Shown one piece after another: positions 34,551 to 43,414 of a stretch of 62,629 nucleotides of DNA. The notes below the pieces were generated by a model. The model was given only the letters and a program-made list of their open reading frames with translations, made no database searches and was not told where the DNA came from. The number at the start of each line of letters is the position of its first letter. The first letter of the stretch is position 1. The DNA is taken from assembly GCA_027080725.1 (NCBI GenBank), contig JALWRC010000052.1, positions 1-62,629 of the forward strand, written 5' to 3'. This stretch comes from Saprospiraceae bacterium. GTDB taxonomy: Bacteria > Bacteroidota > Bacteroidia > Chitinophagales > Saprospiraceae. A program made the position numbers and the translations under genes.

Positions 34551-35273
34551 ATGAATCAAGAGCTATTTGAAAAAATTGAATCCTACCTATTGAATAGGAT
34601 GTCGGAAACAGAAAGATCCGAATTTGAAGCCCGAGTGGCATCAGACGCATCTTTGCAAGAGGAAGTAATCACCCTGCAGCAACTTCTGTCCGGAATCGAC
34701 ACCTATGGCTTGAAGAAAAAGCTCAATACCTATCATATCCCTAGAGATAGCAACACGACAAACCCCCTCGTCAGACGCCGTTCGCACTTCAACTTGTTAA
34801 GGGTCGCCGCCGGCATTTTGATTCTGTTTAGCGTGGGTTGGTGGTACTTCGCCAACACCCATTCCGGCAATACTGCAGATCGCTGGGGAACCGTTTTTTA
34901 TCCGGATCCCGGCCTCCCTACTTCGATGGGGAGAACGGATCATTATAACTTTTATGATGCCATGGTGGATTACAAAAATGATAATTACCCTCTCGCCTTA
35001 CAAAAGTTCAATACCATTACCAACGGAATAGGTCAAGATACCCTGACTTATTATAAGGCGATGGCACACCTCCAGCTCGGCCACCTCAAAGAAGCCGTTC
35101 AATTATTGAATAAAATCTCCAAAGAGAGCCCCTTTTACGGGGCAGCTGTCTGGTACAAGACCGGTATTGCGATAAAAGAAGGGCGCAAATCGGACGCGTT
35201 AAAACTATTGGATGTCGTACCGGACACGCGGGAATTCAACAAAAGGCAGGCGCGGGAACTCATAGAGGAGTAA
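34551..35273 (+). CDS. Single-pass membrane protein with periplasmic TPR-like region, probable anti-sigma partner
   Basis: A 240-residue protein. The N-terminal 75 or so residues are helical and charged (FEKIESYLLNRMSETERSEFEARVASD), like the cytoplasmic anti-sigma part of Bacteroidota partners, but without a zinc-binding HxxxCxxC motif. A membrane helix lies at about residues 82-101 (LLRVAAGILILFSVGWWYF). The extracytoplasmic part from about residue 125 holds two or three TPR-like helix pairs (YKNDNYPLALQKFNTI, MAHLQLGHLKEAVQLLNKI). It is co-transcribed with the ECF sigma (5-base gap), and sequestration of that sigma is inferred. The stop abuts the stop of the convergent M29 gene with no base between them. 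Confidence 0.82.
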   Translation: MNQELFEKIESYLLNRMSETERSEFEARVASDASLQEEVITLQQLLSGIDTYGLKKKLNTYHIPRDSNTTNPLVRRRSHFNLLRVAAGILILFSVGWWYFANTHSGNTADRWGTVFYPDPGLPTSMGRTDHYNFYDAMVDYKNDNYPLALQKFNTITNGIGQDTLTYYKAMAHLQLGHLKEAVQLLNKISKESPFYGAAVWYKTGIAIKEGRKSDALKLLDVVPDTREFNKRQARELIEE

Positions 35274-36371
35274 CTAAATCAAAAAAGCACCATTTTCATA
35301 TATCAACCGGTCATCGGCATAGATTTTGCCACCATTCCGCATGTCTGAGATTAAGTCCCAATGAATGCTTGATTTGTTCTTCCCTCCACAATGATAGTAG
35401 GACTGACCCACTGCCATATGGATGCTTCCTCCTATTTTTTCGTCGAAGAGAATATTGCGCGTGATGCGATTGATTTTGTAATTGGTGCCTATCGCAGCTT
35501 CTCCAAATCTCCGTGCACCCTCTACGGCAAAAACCTCATCCAATACCTCTTGCCCCTTATCCGCCGACCATTGGACGACATATCCCTGTTGGACTTCCAA
35601 GCGCACACCGCTCACCTCCTTCCCCCGGTAAATCGACGGATAAGAGAAAAACACGGTCCCTTCCACGCTGTCTTCTACCGGAGCGGTAAACACCTCCCCC
35701 GAGGGCATATTGGCCATACCATCAGAATTTATCCAGGTACGGCCTTCAGTTGAGAACCGGATATCCCAATCCTGGTGTGTATAGCGCATCCGGGTGCACG
35801 CGTTGAGGTAATCTGTGATGTGTTGCTGTTGGGCTCTGACTTCAAGCCAGGCGGCGACCGGGTCCGGCTCATCCAACCTGCAAGCATCAAACACAAATGC
35901 TTGGTAATCCTCGAGACTCATTCCCGCCATCTGTGCGGCAGCAGGGGTAGGAAACTGGCACAAAGTGCGATTCATCGCTCCGGATGCTGTCCGTTTCGAA
36001 TAAAGTTCCATCCACGGTTGCAATGCTTCTGCACGCTTCTTCAATCTATCCGGGGACACGCCTTGCATGGCACTCAGATTAAAGGGCGCACGGATATTGA
36101 GATAGGCATCAAAAGACTCCATTGCGCGACTATACAACACGGGAGCTCTTTGCAGTTCCGCATCCGTGGCAAAGTCATAAAAACGCCGGCCCTGCCCTTC
36201 GAATGCGATATCAAATTCCGGATGCGCCCCCATCTCCAAGGCCAACCTTTGGACCTCTTTAAGCAAAGGAACGGCCAAGGTCGTCGAAGACACGTACAAG
36301 GTGTCTCCGGATTGGAGGTCCAAACTGTAACGCAGCAACAAAGCAGCATACTTTTCCCATATTGATTTCAT
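35274..36371 (-). CDS. M29 family aminopeptidase
   Basis: A 365-residue metallo-aminopeptidase of the AmpS/AmpT/PepS family, cytosolic (no signal peptide), which removes N-terminal residues from peptides. Family blocks are visible. The C-terminal half has WINSDGMANMPSGEVFTAPVEDSVEG (a metal-binding Glu), the DEVFAVEGARRFGEAAIGTN block (Glu), SIHMAVGQSYYHC (His) and SSIHWDLISDM (His and Asp of the HWD motif), so the two-metal site looks complete. It is monocistronic and converges directly with the anti-sigma-like gene. Its start codon at 36371 ends a leader of about 110 bases that is shared with the GWxTD gene at 60633 and can form two alternative hairpins. Confidence 0.9.
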   Translation of the reverse strand: MKSIWEKYAALLLRYSLDLQSGDTLYVSSTTLAVPLLKEVQRLALEMGAHPEFDIAFEGQGRRFYDFATDAELQRAPVLYSRAMESFDAYLNIRAPFNLSAMQGVSPDRLKKRAEALQPWMELYSKRTASGAMNRTLCQFPTPAAAQMAGMSLEDYQAFVFDACRLDEPDPVAAWLEVRAQQQHITDYLNACTRMRYTHQDWDIRFSTEGRTWINSDGMANMPSGEVFTAPVEDSVEGTVFFSYPSIYRGKEVSGVRLEVQQGYVVQWSADKGQEVLDEVFAVEGARRFGEAAIGTNYKINRITRNILFDEKIGGSIHMAVGQSYYHCGGKNKSSIHWDLISDMRNGGKIYADDRLIYENGAFLI

Positions 36372-36479
36372 CTGTTTGCTTTTTATTGTCTTTTAATGGT
36401 CAGATGGAACCTTTGATGATTAAAACAATCATTACCTCGTGTGTTTAATAATTGTTTTAATCATGTCGGTTTCATAATA
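36369..36479 (-). promoter_or_regulatory. Shared structured leader, copy 1 (copy 2 at 60631-60743)
   Basis: On the minus strand: TATGAAACCGAC, then a 14-bp perfect hairpin (arms 36451-36464 and 36416-36429, 21-base loop), then ATCAAAGGTTCCATCTGACC, TTAAAAGACAATAAAAAGC and CAGATG, where ATG is the start codon. CATCTG can pair with CAGATG over the start. The flanking words match copy 2 almost base for base, whereas the hairpin arms differ in sequence but keep pairing. Confidence 0.7.
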
Positions 36480-36692
36480 TCCTATTTTGGTCGATTCTTT
36501 ACTCCGATTTAATCCCATAAAGGTATTCATTTTTTGCTCTAGAAGGGTAATATACAGCTTTCAATATTACATGAAAGGAACTAAGGAAAGCCGCACTCCC
36601 ACCAATAGGCGGCCACCGGACAAAATATTATCCTGAGCAGGGCGTTTGGTGTTAGGATGTTTTAGCATCTTTGCATCTTATTTGTACGATAG
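36372..36692. other. Divergent intergenic region
   Basis: Gap of 321 bases. The left third is the shared leader of the M29 gene. On the right, TTTG (36645-36648) and CATCTTTG (36666-36673, one mismatch to TAnnTTTG) form a weak promoter for the gene at 36693. Nothing else is seen. Confidence 0.5.
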
Positions 36693-38798
36693 ATGAGTGG
36701 AATCAGTTTAAGTTATCCTTTTTGGTACCTGGCGGTCAGCGCCTTAGGTGGCGTAGTGTATGCGCTCGCATTGTACTTTGGCACGAAGGACTTCGAAAAC
36801 AAATCTCCCTGGCTCAAACCGGGGCTTGGATTCTTGAGGTTTTTCTCCATTGCCGGCATCCTATTTCTACTGTTGGACCCGATAATTACGACTTACTCAA
36901 AGCGCCTTAAAAAGCCTGTCATACTCATCGCCCAAGACAATTCGGAGTCGGTCGGTAGTGGTATGAAATCGCCGGCAGACAGCCTGGCATTTACCAATGC
37001 ATTCGACCAGATGCGCACTACCCTCCAGCAAAATTACGAAGTACAAAGCATCCTCTTCGGCGATACCCCAAGAGAAGGCAAAAAACCGGATTTTAGCGAT
37101 CAGGAGACAGATATTTCTTCCGCATTGAGGTACCTATACGATCAGTACAGGGCGGAAAACGTAGGTGCGGTCATTCTCGCCACCGATGGTAATTTCAATC
37201 GGGGGCTGCATCCGCTTTACAGTTCCCCACAACTCGCTGCGCCTATATATAGTATAGCGCTGGGAGATACGACAGTTAGACGTGATGCCACCATTACTGC
37301 AGTGTACCACAACAACATCGCCTATCTCGGGGACCTTCTTAAAGTTCATATCGATGTAAAAGCGCACCGGCTAAAGGGGAAGCAGACATTCCTTCGTGTT
37401 CTGGGCTTAAAAAACGGAAAGTACACGACCCTTTCAAAAGAAAAACTCTATATCGATCAAGAGGATTTTTTTAAGTCTCTGGAGATGACTATTCCGGCAG
37501 AAACCCCAGGGTACACCCGGTTTATTGCCAAGATCGACCCGGTAGCCGGGGAGATCAATACGCGCAATAATGCCAACAATTTTTATATCGATGTTCTCCA
37601 ATCCCGCCAAAAGATACTGATTATCGCCCATGGAGCCCACCCGGATATAGGTACCATAAAAAAGGCATTGGAGCAAAATGAAAACAACGAGGTCACCATC
37701 CAATATGCTGATCACTTGCAGTACACCAAAGGGAAGGCAGATTTGGTCATCCTGCACCAATTGCCCTCTTACCGGTATCCGGTATCGGGATTGCTCGCCC
37801 AATTGAAAAAGGACAGGACCCCTACCCTGTTTGTCGCTGGCCTGCAGACCAATTTCATAGCCCTCAACGAAGCGCAAGACGCCGTATTTATCCGGCCTTC
37901 CGGGGGGGCCCAGCTCAGTGAAGTCACTGCTGCCGTCAACCGGCAATTTGATGGGTTTCATGTCTCCGGAGACCTTGCAAAGCATTTGGAGCAGTTCCCT
38001 TCCATCTCAACAGCTTTCGGGAGCTTCACTCCAAAGCCCAATGCTAAAACCTTTCTATTTCAAAGGATACTAAAAGTAGATACCAAACGCGCATTGCTTT
38101 CTTTCGGGCGCAAAGATGGACGTAAGACCGGTGTTTTTTGTGGAGTCGGACTCTATAAATGGAGACTATTTGATTACCTGAAATATCAGTCGCACCAAAA
38201 CATCGAGACTTTGATTCAGAATACAGCCAGGTATCTCATCGTCATGGAGGATAAAAGCCGGTTCAGGGTAAAACCCATCCAGCCCTTTTTTAAAGAGAGC
38301 GAAGCAGTGCGATTCTATGCGGAGCGTTATAATAGTGTCTATCAAAAAGACAATACGGAAGAAGTATCATTAACGCTGCGTGATTCATCCGGCAACAAAT
38401 TTGAATACTCCTTCAGCCGATCAGAGGATGCGTACACCTTGGATATCGGCAAACTACCGGCGGGAGCATACAAATATACGGCCTCTACCAAATTAGAGGG
38501 AAAACAGGTAAAAAAATCCGGCTCCTTTACGGTTTCTCTGGTAGATGTTGAGCAGAACAACACCTCAACCAACCAGCCGCTGCTCAGCGCCTTGTCAGAA
38601 AAAACAGGAGGTAAGATGCTCTTCCCTTCCCAGCTGGATTCGTTGACCCAATGGCTGACCACTCGACCATCCATCAAACCCATTGCCTACAGCACCTCCA
38701 GGACCCGCCCACTGATTCACCTCAAATGGCCATTATTTATCCTTCTGCTCACCTTAGCCCTGGAATGGTTCCTCCGGCGATATCACGGAAAGTACTAA
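36693..38798 (+). CDS. Large membrane protein with VWA-like extracytoplasmic part
   Basis: A 701-residue protein. Two membrane helices lie near the N-terminus (about residues 9-27 and 45-65) and one near the C-terminus (about 676-692). The region between is extracytoplasmic. Residues about 75-190 resemble a von Willebrand A-type fold (VILIAQDNSESV in place of DxSxS, then GAVILATDGNFNRG with the conserved TDG). Residues about 320-410 look like a glutamine-amidotransferase-like domain (KILIIAHGAHPDIGTIKKAL, DLVILHQLPSY). This architecture is shared with conserved Bacteroidota proteins next to BatA/BatB-like or peptidoglycan-related genes, but no such neighbours are here. Function is unknown. 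Confidence 0.75.
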   Translation: MSGISLSYPFWYLAVSALGGVVYALALYFGTKDFENKSPWLKPGLGFLRFFSIAGILFLLLDPIITTYSKRLKKPVILIAQDNSESVGSGMKSPADSLAFTNAFDQMRTTLQQNYEVQSILFGDTPREGKKPDFSDQETDISSALRYLYDQYRAENVGAVILATDGNFNRGLHPLYSSPQLAAPIYSIALGDTTVRRDATITAVYHNNIAYLGDLLKVHIDVKAHRLKGKQTFLRVLGLKNGKYTTLSKEKLYIDQEDFFKSLEMTIPAETPGYTRFIAKIDPVAGEINTRNNANNFYIDVLQSRQKILIIAHGAHPDIGTIKKALEQNENNEVTIQYADHLQYTKGKADLVILHQLPSYRYPVSGLLAQLKKDRTPTLFVAGLQTNFIALNEAQDAVFIRPSGGAQLSEVTAAVNRQFDGFHVSGDLAKHLEQFPSISTAFGSFTPKPNAKTFLFQRILKVDTKRALLSFGRKDGRKTGVFCGVGLYKWRLFDYLKYQSHQNIETLIQNTARYLIVMEDKSRFRVKPIQPFFKESEAVRFYAERYNSVYQKDNTEEVSLTLRDSSGNKFEYSFSRSEDAYTLDIGKLPAGAYKYTASTKLEGKQVKKSGSFTVSLVDVEQNNTSTNQPLLSALSEKTGGKMLFPSQLDSLTQWLTTRPSIKPIAYSTSRTRPLIHLKWPLFILLLTLALEWFLRRYHGKY

Positions 38799-38868
38799 AT
38801 CTCTGTCCTCTATTTTTTCACAATGAATAAAAGTACCAATAGTTGATGTGGGGCCACAAACAAAATTG

Positions 38869-38876
38869 TAAATTTG
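38869..38876 (+). promoter_or_regulatory. -7 box TAAATTTG of the deoxynucleoside kinase operon
   Basis: Exact TAnnTTTG match, 25 bases before the TTG start at 38902. Confidence 0.65.
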
Positions 38877-38901
38877 CGCACTAACCACAATCTCTACTCC
38901 A

Positions 38902-39531
38902 TTGAAAAAAGACATCAGACATATAGCTATCGCGGGCAATATCGGAGCGGGCAAGACAACGCTTTGCGAAAAGTTAGCGCATCATTTTGATTGGGATGTC
39001 CTGTACGAGTCGACGGACAACAATCCCTATCTCGAGGATTTTTATCACGATATGCGACGGTGGTCATTCAATCTCCAGATTTATTTCCTCAACAGTCGAT
39101 ACCAGCAGATTCTCGATATTCAGAAGGGCGACAAGCCGGTCATCCAGGATCGAACCATCTTTGAAGACGCTCATATCTTTGCTCCCAACCTCTACGATTT
39201 GGGGTTGATGGCCAAGAGGGATTTCGAAAATTACCTCACCCTCTTTAACACCATGGTATCACAAGTCAAACCTCCGGACTTACTCATTTACCTGAGAGCT
39301 TCCATCCCGACTTTAGTCAATCATATCCAGTCCCGTGGCCGGGATTACGAAGGCAACATGAGCATCGAATACCTCAAACGGCTCAACAAAAAATACAACG
39401 ACTGGATTGAGGCCTATGACAGTGGTCCGTTATTAATCGTGGATGCAGACACCAAAGATTTCAAAAATAATCCTGAAGATTTGGGGGATATCATCAATTC
39501 GGTGGATGCAGAATTATACGGACTTTTCTAA
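38902..39531 (+). CDS. Deoxynucleoside kinase (deoxyadenosine/deoxyguanosine kinase family)
   Basis: Phosphorylates deoxynucleosides in the salvage pathway. The protein has 209 residues with P-loop GNIGAGKTTL, catalytic-site block YESTDNNPYLEDFY, the DRS-like motif as QDRTIFEDAHIF and the lid RGRDYEGNMS. The frame has no ATG near the N-terminus, and the start is TTG at 38902 (TTG AAA AAA GAC ATC), supported by the promoter box just upstream. Substrate preference among purine deoxynucleosides cannot be read from the sequence. Its TAA stop overlaps the ATG of the YggS gene (TAATG), so the two genes are translationally coupled. Confidence 0.9.
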   Translation: MKKDIRHIAIAGNIGAGKTTLCEKLAHHFDWDVLYESTDNNPYLEDFYHDMRRWSFNLQIYFLNSRYQQILDIQKGDKPVIQDRTIFEDAHIFAPNLYDLGLMAKRDFENYLTLFNTMVSQVKPPDLLIYLRASIPTLVNHIQSRGRDYEGNMSIEYLKRLNKKYNDWIEAYDSGPLLIVDADTKDFKNNPEDLGDIINSVDAELYGLF

Positions 39532-40178
39532 TGGAACCTGTAAAGAAAATATTACGGCAGATCAAGCCTTATGGGGCGACACTCGTCGCAGTCACCAAGC
39601 ATCATACCCCGGAAGAGATTTTGCCTTTGCATGAAATGGGCATCCGGGATTTCGGGGAAAACCGAGTACAGGAGTTGATCGTCAAAAAAGACTCCCTTCC
39701 GGACGATATCCGTTGGCATATGATCGGCCATCTTCAAGGGAAAAAGGTAAAAAAAATTGCCCCTTTCATCCATATGATCCAATCTTTGGATAGAGTGTCT
39801 CTCTGGGAAGAAATAGACAAGCAAGCGAAAAGAGCCCATCGGGTAATACCCGCGCTACTTGAGGTTAAAGTAGCCAGGGAGGCAACCAAATCCGGTTTTA
39901 ATCCGGATGAGCTTATCCAACTATTGCACGAAAACACCCATCAGCTGTACCCCAATGTCAATATTCGTGGAGTAATGGGAATGGCTTCCTTCACTTCCGA
40001 CAAAGACCGCATACGGGAAGAGTTCACTCAACTCCATAGAATTTTCAAGCAATTGCAATATACATTTTTCTCTGATACCCAATTTGACATCTTATCCATG
40101 GGGATGTCCGGTGATTATCCGATTGCCTTAGAATGTGGAACCAATATGGTACGAATCGGCTCCAGGCTCTTTCCGTAA
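39531..40178 (+). CDS. yggS: YggS/PLPBP family pyridoxal 5'-phosphate homeostasis protein
   Basis: A 215-residue TIM-barrel protein that binds pyridoxal 5'-phosphate and helps keep free vitamin B6 forms and amino-acid pools balanced; no enzymatic reaction is established. The PLP lysine is in VAVTKHHT. Other conserved blocks are DFGENRVQEL, WHMIGHLQGKKVKKI, LLEVKVAREATKSGF, GVMGMASF and the phosphate-binding LSMGMSGDYPIALECGTNMVRIGSRLF, which closes the family pattern. It overlaps the deoxynucleoside kinase gene by one base and converges with the helicase gene, leaving 21 bases. Confidence 0.96.
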   Translation: MEPVKKILRQIKPYGATLVAVTKHHTPEEILPLHEMGIRDFGENRVQELIVKKDSLPDDIRWHMIGHLQGKKVKKIAPFIHMIQSLDRVSLWEEIDKQAKRAHRVIPALLEVKVAREATKSGFNPDELIQLLHENTHQLYPNVNIRGVMGMASFTSDKDRIREEFTQLHRIFKQLQYTFFSDTQFDILSMGMSGDYPIALECGTNMVRIGSRLFP

Positions 40179-40199
40179 TCCTGTCATCCACTATTTCTT

Positions 40200-42008
40200 C
40201 TACTTCTTCTTTTTCTTCTTCTTTCTTCCACTGGAAGGCCACTCACTTCGATCTCTGCCTTTACCCTTTCGGGCATTAGCCCTACCTCCCGGACGTTCGC
40301 TATAACCAAAACCGCTACCGGAAAATCGTTTTTTACGCTTGTTGCGCTTGGCAGAGTCGCGCTTTCCTCCCCGGCCATGCAATTCTTCGGCATGTTCTAC
40401 ATTGACGGGGACGCCTTCAAATTCCATACCTTTAGATGATTTGACAAATACATCCGCCATATCACTTTCTATCTCTATAAACGAAAAATTCTTAAGTACC
40501 TCAATTTTACCGATTGAGAAATCATCAGACCGAAAACACTCATTGACCAAACCAATCAAACGGGCAGGATTTAACCCATCCCGTTTGCCAATGTTAACAA
40601 ACAAGCGTTTGAATCTCGAAGATCCACCTCTCCTGCCATCCCGATCACCCTTCCGGTCTTCTTTTCTGGATTTTTTTGAAGTCGTCACATTGAGATCCCG
40701 TGCATCCTTGTAGTAGCCCAAGAAGCGATTAAACTCCATCGACACGAAATGTTGAATCAAAGATTCGCGGTCCAAAGACTCAAGTTTCTTATAAATCTCC
40801 GGAAGAAAAGGCTTAATTTGTTTCTCATCTACATCTACTGCTTTTACTTTATCGATGAGTGCCAAAAGCTGAGTTTGACAGATTTCCATCCCGGATGGGG
40901 CATCCAGCTTTTCAAACTTTATACCACTTGTACGCTCAATATCGCGAATCTTGCGATGTTCCCGTGAGTGAATGATAGCGAGTGATGCACCGCTTTTGCC
41001 TGCACGCCCCGTTCGCCCACTTCGATGCACATAGACTTCGGGATCATCGGGCAAGTTGTAATTGATGACATGAGTAAGATCATTGACATCCAGCCCTCTG
41101 GCCGCGACATCTGTAGCGACAAGAAGCTGCAATTGGCGCTTACGAAATTTATTCATGACATCATCCCTTTGTGATTGGGAGAGGTCACCATGTATGGCAT
41201 CCGCCTGGTAACCATCATGCATCAATTTGGCCGCAACCTCCTTTGTATCTTTACGGGTACGACAAAAAACAATGCCATAAACACCGGGATTCATATCCAC
41301 CAAACGTTTCAGTAATGCGTAGCGATCCTTGGCTTGTACCATGTAATAGCCATGTGTAATATTCTCGGCACCGGCATTGGTCCTCGCTACTGAAAAGCGT
41401 GCAGGATTATCCATATATTTCCTGGCGATAGACATCACCCGGTCGGACATGGTAGCAGAAAAAAGGAGGGTTTGTCTAGGCTCAGGAACATGACTCAGAA
41501 TCGCATCCAAATCTTCTTGAAATCCCATGGAAAGCATTTCATCTGCTTCGTCCAACACGACGCGAGCTACACGATCTAATTTGAGTTTTCTTCTCTTTAT
41601 CAAATCGAGAGTTCGTCCGGGGGTGCCGACTACCATTTGAGCACCATCTCGCAAAGCGCGAATTTGGGTATCAATGCTTGTTCCACCATAGACCGCTAAC
41701 ACCTTCAATTTCTTGAGATATTTCGAATAAGTGTCGAGGTCTCGTACAATCTGGATACATAGCTCCCGTGTAGGACACAAGACCAAGGTCTGTGTATATT
41801 TTTCTCCGGCATCCGTCATCTGCAATGCAGGCAATCCGAACGCTGCGGTCTTACCTGTCCCCGTTTGAGCCAAGGCCACCACATCTCTATCCGAAGATAA
41901 AAGTTGAGGAATCGTTTGTGCTTGAATAGGTGTGGGAGTAACAAAGCCCAAGTCTTCGACAGCCCGGACCAACTCGGGACTCAGCCCGGCATCTTCAAAT
42001 GAATTCAA
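40200..42008 (-). CDS. deaD: DEAD-box RNA helicase with DbpA-type RNA-binding domain
   Basis: ATP-dependent RNA helicase of the DeaD/CsdA type, 602 residues, for ribosome assembly and RNA turnover, especially in the cold. All helicase motifs are present: Q motif (PTPIQAQTIPQ), AQTGTGKTAA, PTREL, TPGRT, DEAD, SAT, DVAARGLD and HRSGRTGRAG. From about residue 480 a DbpA-like RNA-binding domain follows (FKRLFVNIGKRDGLNPARLI, FSFIEIESDMADVFVKS). The tail is Arg/Gly/Lys-rich (RKGKGRDRSEWPSSGRKKKKK). It is monocistronic. A one-mismatch -7 box (TATCCTTG) lies upstream at about 42035. Confidence 0.95.
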   Translation of the reverse strand: MNSFEDAGLSPELVRAVEDLGFVTPTPIQAQTIPQLLSSDRDVVALAQTGTGKTAAFGLPALQMTDAGEKYTQTLVLCPTRELCIQIVRDLDTYSKYLKKLKVLAVYGGTSIDTQIRALRDGAQMVVGTPGRTLDLIKRRKLKLDRVARVVLDEADEMLSMGFQEDLDAILSHVPEPRQTLLFSATMSDRVMSIARKYMDNPARFSVARTNAGAENITHGYYMVQAKDRYALLKRLVDMNPGVYGIVFCRTRKDTKEVAAKLMHDGYQADAIHGDLSQSQRDDVMNKFRKRQLQLLVATDVAARGLDVNDLTHVINYNLPDDPEVYVHRSGRTGRAGKSGASLAIIHSREHRKIRDIERTSGIKFEKLDAPSGMEICQTQLLALIDKVKAVDVDEKQIKPFLPEIYKKLESLDRESLIQHFVSMEFNRFLGYYKDARDLNVTTSKKSRKEDRKGDRDGRRGGSSRFKRLFVNIGKRDGLNPARLIGLVNECFRSDDFSIGKIEVLKNFSFIEIESDMADVFVKSSKGMEFEGVPVNVEHAEELHGRGGKRDSAKRNKRKKRFSGSGFGYSERPGGRANARKGKGRDRSEWPSSGRKKKKKKK

Positions 42009-42125
42009 AATAATGTATTTTCTTTAAAAGCTGCAAGGATAGGGCTTTTATCGAGGGCATACACCATAAACCCGGGAATACTTTCGATATTAAGAGCATT
42101 TAGCTCAAATGCTCCCCGGATATCC

Positions 42126-42138
42126 ACCATTTCATACC
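42126..42138 (-). other. 13-mer motif copy (perfect), intergenic
   Basis: ACCATTTCATACC on the plus strand. Read on the minus strand it continues GGATA and is preceded by TTTTT. It lies between the lipoprotein gene and the helicase gene. Confidence 0.75.
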
Positions 42139-42165
42139 AAAAATCTCCCCGGTCACAAAACTTTT

Positions 42166-43185
42166 TTACTTGGGATCTGCGGGAGTGAGCTCCGAATATT
42201 GGTCTTCCGGTTGATGAAAAGCGTCATCCGTACCATAATACTCATCAAAAATATTGGAATAGTACCGGTCATTTCCATATTCCACCTGGATGCTGTTGCC
42301 CGACTGCTCGTTGTACATCGTGGATTCCTCCCTTATGCCGTTGACGATGTTTTGATTCGAGCGGTCAAACGAGGCACTCGAACTGCGATAAGTCCCCATA
42401 ATCGCATCATTGGTAGCATTGTTGGCATCCACAATGGCGCGATTGGTTCGCTCCCATGAACGACGGTCACGGGCAGCTTTTTGTCTTGCATTGCGATTAA
42501 ATGCTGCAATACTCTGCTCATCATCTATCGAATGAGCAAAAGCGTATACAAGAGATTGAACAGCAAATGGATAATAATCCGCTTCGCATTCCAACGCAGT
42601 AATAGTTATCAAATATAGTGGTCGCACCCCAAATGACGAATATTCAATTTGCTGCAGAAGCATAAAGCCGGGCTTACCTTCCGGATCCTCCACCTCGACG
42701 CCAAGCGCCTCACAGGCCGTCCTCATTCCATTGGCATGGTAGACTTTTGACATGTAATTTGCCATTTTCCCGGCTACACTATTCAATGGGTAAATCTTCG
42801 TTATACGTCCATCCTTCTTTCGGATTAATCCTGCCAAGTCGTTACGAACAAACTGCTTCAATCCGGTGGCCCTTCCATTAAAATATTTTGCCCCCAAAGG
42901 AGTCACTTGGAGTTTATTCGGGCCGGTGAGGGTTTGCTTGGAGGTCACTTTCCAGCTTTTGGGAAGCGGATATCCCGTTTTGTCCACCCATTCCCGCACC
43001 ACTAAAGGTTCTTTTCGGCACACCTTGGCTTTGTTTGTATGCGTAGGATATTGAGAATATGAAATGTCATTATGTATTGGACCATTTCTCCCCTCGCTTC
43101 CGGCCTGTAGGTCGGAACAGCCAATGATATTGCTGAGCAGAGCAACGGAAATAAGGAGTTGGGCTATTCTTTGCAAGTTCTTCAT
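42166..43185 (-). CDS. Predicted lipoprotein of unknown function
   Basis: A 339-residue protein with a lipoprotein signal peptide (MKNLQRIAQLLISVALLSNIIGCS, Cys23). I recognise no family. Residues about 95-225 look globular with alternating strands and helices (ITKIYPLNSVAGKMANYMSK, FMLLQQIEYSSFGVRPLYLITITAL). The final 110 residues are polar and low in hydrophobics, rich in Asn, Ser, Tyr and Asp (NIVNGIREESTMYNEQSG), probably disordered. It lies alone, upstream of the helicase gene on the same strand, 157 bases apart. Confidence 0.7.
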   Translation of the reverse strand: MKNLQRIAQLLISVALLSNIIGCSDLQAGSEGRNGPIHNDISYSQYPTHTNKAKVCRKEPLVVREWVDKTGYPLPKSWKVTSKQTLTGPNKLQVTPLGAKYFNGRATGLKQFVRNDLAGLIRKKDGRITKIYPLNSVAGKMANYMSKVYHANGMRTACEALGVEVEDPEGKPGFMLLQQIEYSSFGVRPLYLITITALECEADYYPFAVQSLVYAFAHSIDDEQSIAAFNRNARQKAARDRRSWERTNRAIVDANNATNDAIMGTYRSSSASFDRSNQNIVNGIREESTMYNEQSGNSIQVEYGNDRYYSNIFDEYYGTDDAFHQPEDQYSELTPADPK

Positions 43186-43414
43186 GATGATATTTTTTTG
43201 ATATGAAAATCTGATAAATACACCCCTTTATCGAATGAAGTTCGATCAGGTCATCATGATTGTAACAAAATTATTGTTTTGGTATAGTCAGAGGGGGACT
43301 TCGTCCTTTGGCATAGGAATACTGCTTTGGTAACCGTACCATTTAGAATACCGGTAAAAAAGCCGGGAAGAATTTATAGCCTTGGCACACAGAAAGCCCC
43401 CCTACTATGTGCAC

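Noticed and set aside
36416-36464. Invertible promoter flanked by inverted repeats (phase variation) upstream of the M29 gene
   Set aside because: The 14-base arms enclose only 21 bases, too short for a known invertible segment, no recombinase is near, and the related copy at 60.7 kb keeps pairing rather than arm sequence. A hairpin fits better.
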